NCBI GenBank assembly: GCA_946183625.1
Contig: CAMHCL010000051.1
Span: forward strand, 1-10,047
DNA length: 10,047 nucleotides
Reading direction: 5' to 3'
Source of the DNA: an uncultured Lachnospiraceae bacterium
GTDB taxonomy: Bacteria; Bacillota; Clostridia; Lachnospirales; Lachnospiraceae
A program made the position numbers and the translations under genes. Within the stretch, counting starts at the first letter, position 1, and each line of letters opens with the position of its first letter. Below are positions 7,404 through 10,047 of this stretch, in pieces. The notes under the pieces are model-generated. The model did no database searches and had not been told where the DNA came from. It worked only from the letters and a program-made list of their open reading frames with translations.

Positions 7404-7438
7404 AAGAATTATACAGTACAATTTATTCATGATACCAT
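7404..7438 (+). promoter_or_regulatory. Inferred activator-dependent promoter of the metN-metI-racemase unit
   Basis: The 12-mer AAGAATTATACA recurs at 7404-7415, starting 25 nt from the dyad centre exactly as before metQ. ATGATA at 7429-7434 recurs 50 nt from the centre, again as before metQ. TTATAC (7409-7414) and TACCAT (7433-7438), 18 nt apart, would be the -35 and -10 boxes. The leader to metN would be under 30 nt, leaving no room for a riboswitch. Confidence 0.55.
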
Positions 7439-7471
7439 TCTTAACGTAAAAAGGATGAGGAAGTGATTAAA

Positions 7472-8461
7472 ATGATTAAGCTTGAAAATGTAACGAAGAC
7501 CTTCACGGTTAAAGGTAAAACAGTTACGGCTGTTGATAATGTCAGCCTGGATATTGAAAAGGGAGAGATATTCGGAATTATTGGATTTTCGGGAGCCGGA
7601 AAGTCTACTCTCGTTAGATGTATGAATCTGCTTGAGGTGCCAACTTCGGGTTCTGTTTATTTTGATGGAAATGATCTGGTGAAGGCCGGAAGCAGAGAAC
7701 TTAGAAATTATAGAAGGAAGATAGGAATGATCTTCCAGCAGTTCAACCTGCTTGAGCAGAGATCTGTACTGGCAAATGTATGTTACCCTCTTGAACTTGA
7801 GGGAGTTAAGAGAAAAGAAGCAAAGGCAAAGGCTCGTGAGCTTCTGAAAATAGTCGACCTGAGCGAGAAGGAAAATGCTTACCCATCACAGCTTTCAGGC
7901 GGACAGAAGCAGCGAGTTGCCATTGCAAGAGCTCTTGCAACCAACCCTGAAGTCCTGCTATGCGATGAGGCTACCAGTGCGCTGGATCCTATTACAACCA
8001 GCGAAGTTCTGAAGCTGATCAAGAAGATAAATAAAGAACTTGGGGTTACCATAGTTGTTATTACCCATGAGATGAAGGTTGTTGAGCAGATCTGCGACCG
8101 AGTAGCCATCATGAACAAGGGTGTGGTAGAAGAAGTCGGAGCTGTAAGGGATATATTCCTTAATCCAAGGTCTGAGACCAGCAGGAAGCTGGTGCTGTCC
8201 GGAGGAGATAAGAATGATATCAGCAGTGATAAGAGAAGCATCCGTATTGTATTCGACGGACTTTCTTCATATGAACCGGTACTTGCTAATCTTATTCTTA
8301 AGACACAGGTGAAGCTTAATATACTTGGCGCAAATACAGAGGATATAGGCGGAGTTGCATATGGACAGCTTCTGATCGAAAGACCGGACGAAGAAAGTGT
8401 TAAGACCATAAAGAATTATCTTGATGAGAATAATATCAAATATGAGGAGGAGGTAGCGTAA
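7472..8461 (+). CDS. metN: Methionine ABC importer ATP-binding protein MetN
   Basis: The 329-residue ATPase that powers the MetNIQ importer from the cytoplasmic face. Walker A is GFSGAGKST (residues 38-46 region, K44). The Q-loop IFQQFNLL follows, then the signature LSGGQKQR from L141, Walker B VLLCDEAT (161-168) and the switch histidine H199 in VITHEMK. Residues from about 250 to the end form the NIL (ACT-like) domain, starting near RIVFDGLSSYEPVL; in known MetN proteins it binds methionine and inhibits transport. ATG at 7472 gives MIKLENVTKTF, the usual MetN opening. An in-frame GTG at 7463 would add MIK; the AGGATGAGG stretch (7452-7460) is compatible with either, so the start is uncertain by three codons. 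A single base separates its stop from metI, and the metI ribosome-binding site lies inside its end. Confidence 0.93.
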   Translation: MIKLENVTKTFTVKGKTVTAVDNVSLDIEKGEIFGIIGFSGAGKSTLVRCMNLLEVPTSGSVYFDGNDLVKAGSRELRNYRRKIGMIFQQFNLLEQRSVLANVCYPLELEGVKRKEAKAKARELLKIVDLSEKENAYPSQLSGGQKQRVAIARALATNPEVLLCDEATSALDPITTSEVLKLIKKINKELGVTIVVITHEMKVVEQICDRVAIMNKGVVEEVGAVRDIFLNPRSETSRKLVLSGGDKNDISSDKRSIRIVFDGLSSYEPVLANLILKTQVKLNILGANTEDIGGVAYGQLLIERPDEESVKTIKNYLDENNIKYEEEVA

Positions 8462-8462
8462 A

Positions 8463-9122
8463 ATGAATGCTCAGCTGTTACAACTGATAAAAACCGGAGT
8501 AGGCGAGACCTTCTACATGGTTCTGCTTTCTACTGCTTTTTCATATCTGATAGGAGTTCCTATCGGAGTTATATTAAATGTAACAAGTCCTACAGGAATC
8601 AAGCCTAACAAGCCTATCAACCTGATAGTAGGATTTATAACAAATGTGATCCGTTCGGTTCCTTTCCTGATACTGCTTGTAGCAATCCTTCCTTTTACAA
8701 GACTTATTGTTGGAACGACTATTGGTTCAACTGCGACAGTAGTTCCTCTTGTAGTCGCAGCAGCTCCATTCGTTGCAAGACTTGTCGAGTCATCACTGAA
8801 GGAAGTGGACTCAGGAGTTATCGAGGCCGCTAAGGCCATGGGTTCATCTACATGGCAGATCATATGGAAGGTTCTTCTGACAGAAGCTAAACCATCACTT
8901 CTGGTGGGTGGTGTGATTGCATTTGCCACTATACTTGGTTATTCAGCAATGGCCGGCTTTGTAGGTGGAGGCGGACTCGGTGCTATTGCTGTTAATTATG
9001 GATATTATCGTTATAAGACAGATGTAATGCTTATAACTGTAGCTATACTTGTAGTAATTGTTCAAGTATTCCAGGAGGTTGGAATACTTATCGTGAATAA
9101 GCTTGATAAGCGTATCAACTGA
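8463..9122 (+). CDS. metI: Methionine ABC importer permease MetI
   Basis: A 219-residue inner-membrane permease, the usual length for MetI, forming a homodimer with two MetN subunits. About five hydrophobic segments are visible: residues ~17-40, 52-82, 88-107, 147-170 and 188-212. The cytoplasmic coupling loop that docks on MetN is EAAKAMGSSTWQIIWKV at residues 121-137, a clear EAA motif. GYSAMAGFVGGGGLGAIAVNYGYYRY is a strongly conserved MetI stretch. The gene starts one base after the metN stop; the AGGAGGAGG run at 8445-8453 gives a strong ribosome-binding site 9 nt before ATG. Substrate range is set together with MetQ; methionine or a close derivative is expected. Confidence 0.93.
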   Translation: MNAQLLQLIKTGVGETFYMVLLSTAFSYLIGVPIGVILNVTSPTGIKPNKPINLIVGFITNVIRSVPFLILLVAILPFTRLIVGTTIGSTATVVPLVVAAAPFVARLVESSLKEVDSGVIEAAKAMGSSTWQIIWKVLLTEAKPSLLVGGVIAFATILGYSAMAGFVGGGGLGAIAVNYGYYRYKTDVMLITVAILVVIVQVFQEVGILIVNKLDKRIN

Positions 9123-9136
9123 TTGATAAAACTATT

Positions 9137-9143
9137 GAGGTGA
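9137..9143 (+). promoter_or_regulatory. Ribosome-binding site fixing the racemase-like gene start
   Basis: GAGGTGA lies 8 nt before ATG at 9152. The alternative in-frame GTG at 9140 is inside this site and so is unlikely to be the start. Confidence 0.8.
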
Positions 9144-9151
9144 CGTATCAA

Positions 9152-9913
9152 ATGAACTGGAAGAGTATAATTGAAACAAATGAAGAACTTTATGATGTAC
9201 ATACGGTAACGCCACATTTTACCGCTGGTTTTGCCATAGGAATAATCGCAGTTCATCTGATATATCCCAAGCTTCCGGGAAATGTGGCTAATGCAACCAC
9301 TTATCCTTTTCCGGTGCTTTATAAGGAAGTGTTCTTTGAAATCGAGGAACTGTTTGAGGGCAGTGAAGGTATAAAGAAGCAGGTGATTGAAGCTGCAAAA
9401 TATCTGGAGAAACAGGGAGTCAGGGCTATTATCGGAGCCTGCGGATATTTTGCACATTTTCAGGAGGATGTAAGAGAGGCTGTGGATGTGCCGGTTTTCC
9501 TGTCAAGCCTGTGCCAGCTTCCGCTGATAAAGCTGGGGATTGCATCATCTAAGAAGATAGCAGTCTTCGCTGCAAGTGGAGACGATTTAGATGAGGAATT
9601 ATTGAGGAAGGTTGGTACTGACAGCGAGAGACTCATCGTTCAGGATGTGGGGCATCTGGACAGCTTTGCAGGCATCAGATATGGAAATATGGGATTTGAC
9701 AATGCAAGGCTTGCCAGCGACCTGGCTGAGATAGCCAAAAGGCTGGTAGAAACAAATCCTGACATAGGTGCGATCCTTCTGGAATGCAGTGACCTGCCGC
9801 CATATGCGAAAGTAATCCAGTCTGTTACAGGACTTCCGGTATATGATTTCAATACTTTGATAGATCTGGTATATCATTCGGTGGTTCAGAAAACCTATTA
9901 TGGATATCTGTAG
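9152..9913 (+). CDS. Aspartate/glutamate racemase superfamily protein (hydantoin racemase/maleate isomerase-like branch)
   Basis: A 253-residue cytoplasmic protein of the cofactor-independent Asp/Glu racemase superfamily. The N-terminal AIGIIAVHLIYPKLPGNVAN and TTYPFPVLYKEV match the broad subgroup usually annotated only as 'aspartate/glutamate racemase family'. Both candidate catalytic cysteines are present: C97 in IGACGYF and C212 in LLECSDLPPYA, so racemase/epimerase-type two-base chemistry is possible. The motifs differ from the CNT and GCT cysteine motifs of true glutamate racemase MurI, so a cell-wall role is unlikely. It starts 29 nt after metI and is the last gene of the importer unit. 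This position suggests action on the imported compound, for example inversion of a D-amino acid or of an opine or its fragment; no substrate can be assigned. No convincing terminator follows it. Confidence 0.82.
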   Translation: MNWKSIIETNEELYDVHTVTPHFTAGFAIGIIAVHLIYPKLPGNVANATTYPFPVLYKEVFFEIEELFEGSEGIKKQVIEAAKYLEKQGVRAIIGACGYFAHFQEDVREAVDVPVFLSSLCQLPLIKLGIASSKKIAVFAASGDDLDEELLRKVGTDSERLIVQDVGHLDSFAGIRYGNMGFDNARLASDLAEIAKRLVETNPDIGAILLECSDLPPYAKVIQSVTGLPVYDFNTLIDLVYHSVVQKTYYGYL

Positions 9914-9939
9914 TATATAGTTGTTTTTTATTCAACTTA

Positions 9940-9962
9940 TTACCTATTGACATAGTAGGTAA
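9940..9962 (+). promoter_or_regulatory. Inverted repeat overlapping a -35 box (candidate operator)
   Basis: TTACCTA (9940-9946) and TAGGTAA (9956-9962) are 7-base inverted arms, 9 nt apart, spanning the TTGACA box. This placement suits a repressor. ACCTAT recalls the half-site of the two dyads upstream, but orientation and spacing differ. Confidence 0.45.
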
Positions 9963-9975
9963 ATATATGTATTAT
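9947..9975 (+). promoter_or_regulatory. Sigma-A promoter for the gene at the right edge
   Basis: TTGACA (9947-9952) is a perfect -35 box, and TATTAT (9970-9975) matches the -10 consensus at five of six positions, with the ideal 17-nt spacing. It is far closer to consensus than the two inferred LysR-type promoters. The leader to the next ATG would be about 60 nt. Confidence 0.7.
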
Positions 9976-10041
9976 AAATCTGTTTTATTGTTAAGTATTT
10001 GCCATTAGTTTGGCTGCTCATTCGGAATAGGAGGTTTTTAT

Positions 10042-10047
10042 ATGGAT
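10042..10047 (+). CDS. Start of an unidentified gene (first two codons only)
   Basis: ATG GAT (Met-Asp) begins 7 nt after a perfect AGGAGG at 10029-10034, downstream of a near-consensus promoter. Only two codons are in the window, so nothing can be said of the product. Having its own promoter implies a transcription unit separate from the importer genes. Confidence 0.6.

Noticed and set aside
7879..8409. A 176-residue minus-strand open frame opposite metN.
   Set aside because: It lies entirely opposite a gene with all ABC ATPase motifs, has no ribosome-binding site of note, and its product is a Ser/Thr/Ile-rich shadow without family features.
1950..9913. An opine metallophore (staphylopine-like) biosynthesis cluster, given methyltransferase, opine dehydrogenase, racemase and transporter.
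   Set aside because: The methyltransferase is LCMT-like rather than nicotianamine synthase-like, the racemase is not of the CntK type, and the importer is MetNIQ rather than an oligopeptide/nickel type. There is also no exporter.
9919..9937. Short inverted repeat AGTTG/CAACT after the racemase-like gene as a terminator.
   Set aside because: The stem is only 5 bp and the T-run lies in the loop rather than after the stem.
1..10047. CRISPR arrays, insertion sequences, tRNA or rRNA genes.
   Set aside because: I found no repeat arrays, transposase-like proteins or cloverleaf/rRNA signatures.

Overview
The window looks like the chromosome of a low-to-moderate-GC Firmicute, most likely a Clostridia/Lachnospiraceae-type gut or rumen bacterium. 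The reasons are heavy AGA and ATA codon use, strong AGGAGG ribosome-binding sites, tightly packed co-directional genes, and protein sequences of Clostridia character. The taxonomic call is an inference. All supported genes lie on the + strand, and together they form a sulfur amino acid locus with an unusual opine dehydrogenase in the middle.

Layout. (1) Bases 1-3787: an operon entering from the left edge, with a cystathionine gamma-lyase-type enzyme (5' end missing), an O-acetylserine-type cystathionine beta-synthase/cysteine synthase, a leucine carboxyl methyltransferase-like SAM methyltransferase, and a LysR-type regulator. A clear intrinsic terminator at 3793-3829 ends it. (2) Bases 3835-7398: an inferred LysR-type operator and promoter, then a MetQ-like lipoprotein, an opine dehydrogenase-family enzyme, a 16-bp intercistronic hairpin and a KAT/methionine-type aminotransferase. 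(3) Bases 7369-9913: a second copy of the same operator/promoter module, overlapping the end of the aminotransferase gene, then metN, metI and an aspartate/glutamate racemase-family protein. (4) Bases 9914-10047: a near-consensus sigma-A promoter with a dyad over its -35 box, and the first two codons of another gene.

How the genes fit. The first operon can turn homocysteine (hence methionine) into cysteine by reverse transsulfuration. The next two units encode a complete MetQ-MetN-MetI importer, split by two enzyme genes and followed by a racemase-like protein. The strongest signal outside the genes is a pair of matching control regions at 3835-3904 and 7369-7438. Each has a perfect dyad with arms of the type (G[C/T]TATAGGT / ACCTATA[G/A]C), an identical 12-mer at the same distance, and a matching ATGATA-NN-AT block at the same further distance. 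The dyad contains the T-N11-A signature of LysR-type operators and resembles the methionine (MtaR/MetR) box described in streptococci. The LysR-type gene next door is the natural candidate for binding both.

The unusual idea is metabolic. A methionine-type importer, an opine dehydrogenase, an aminotransferase and a racemase-like enzyme apparently share one regulator. This suggests a pathway for making or salvaging an N-carboxyalkyl ('opine') or D-form of a sulfur amino acid. The substrate cannot be read from sequence.
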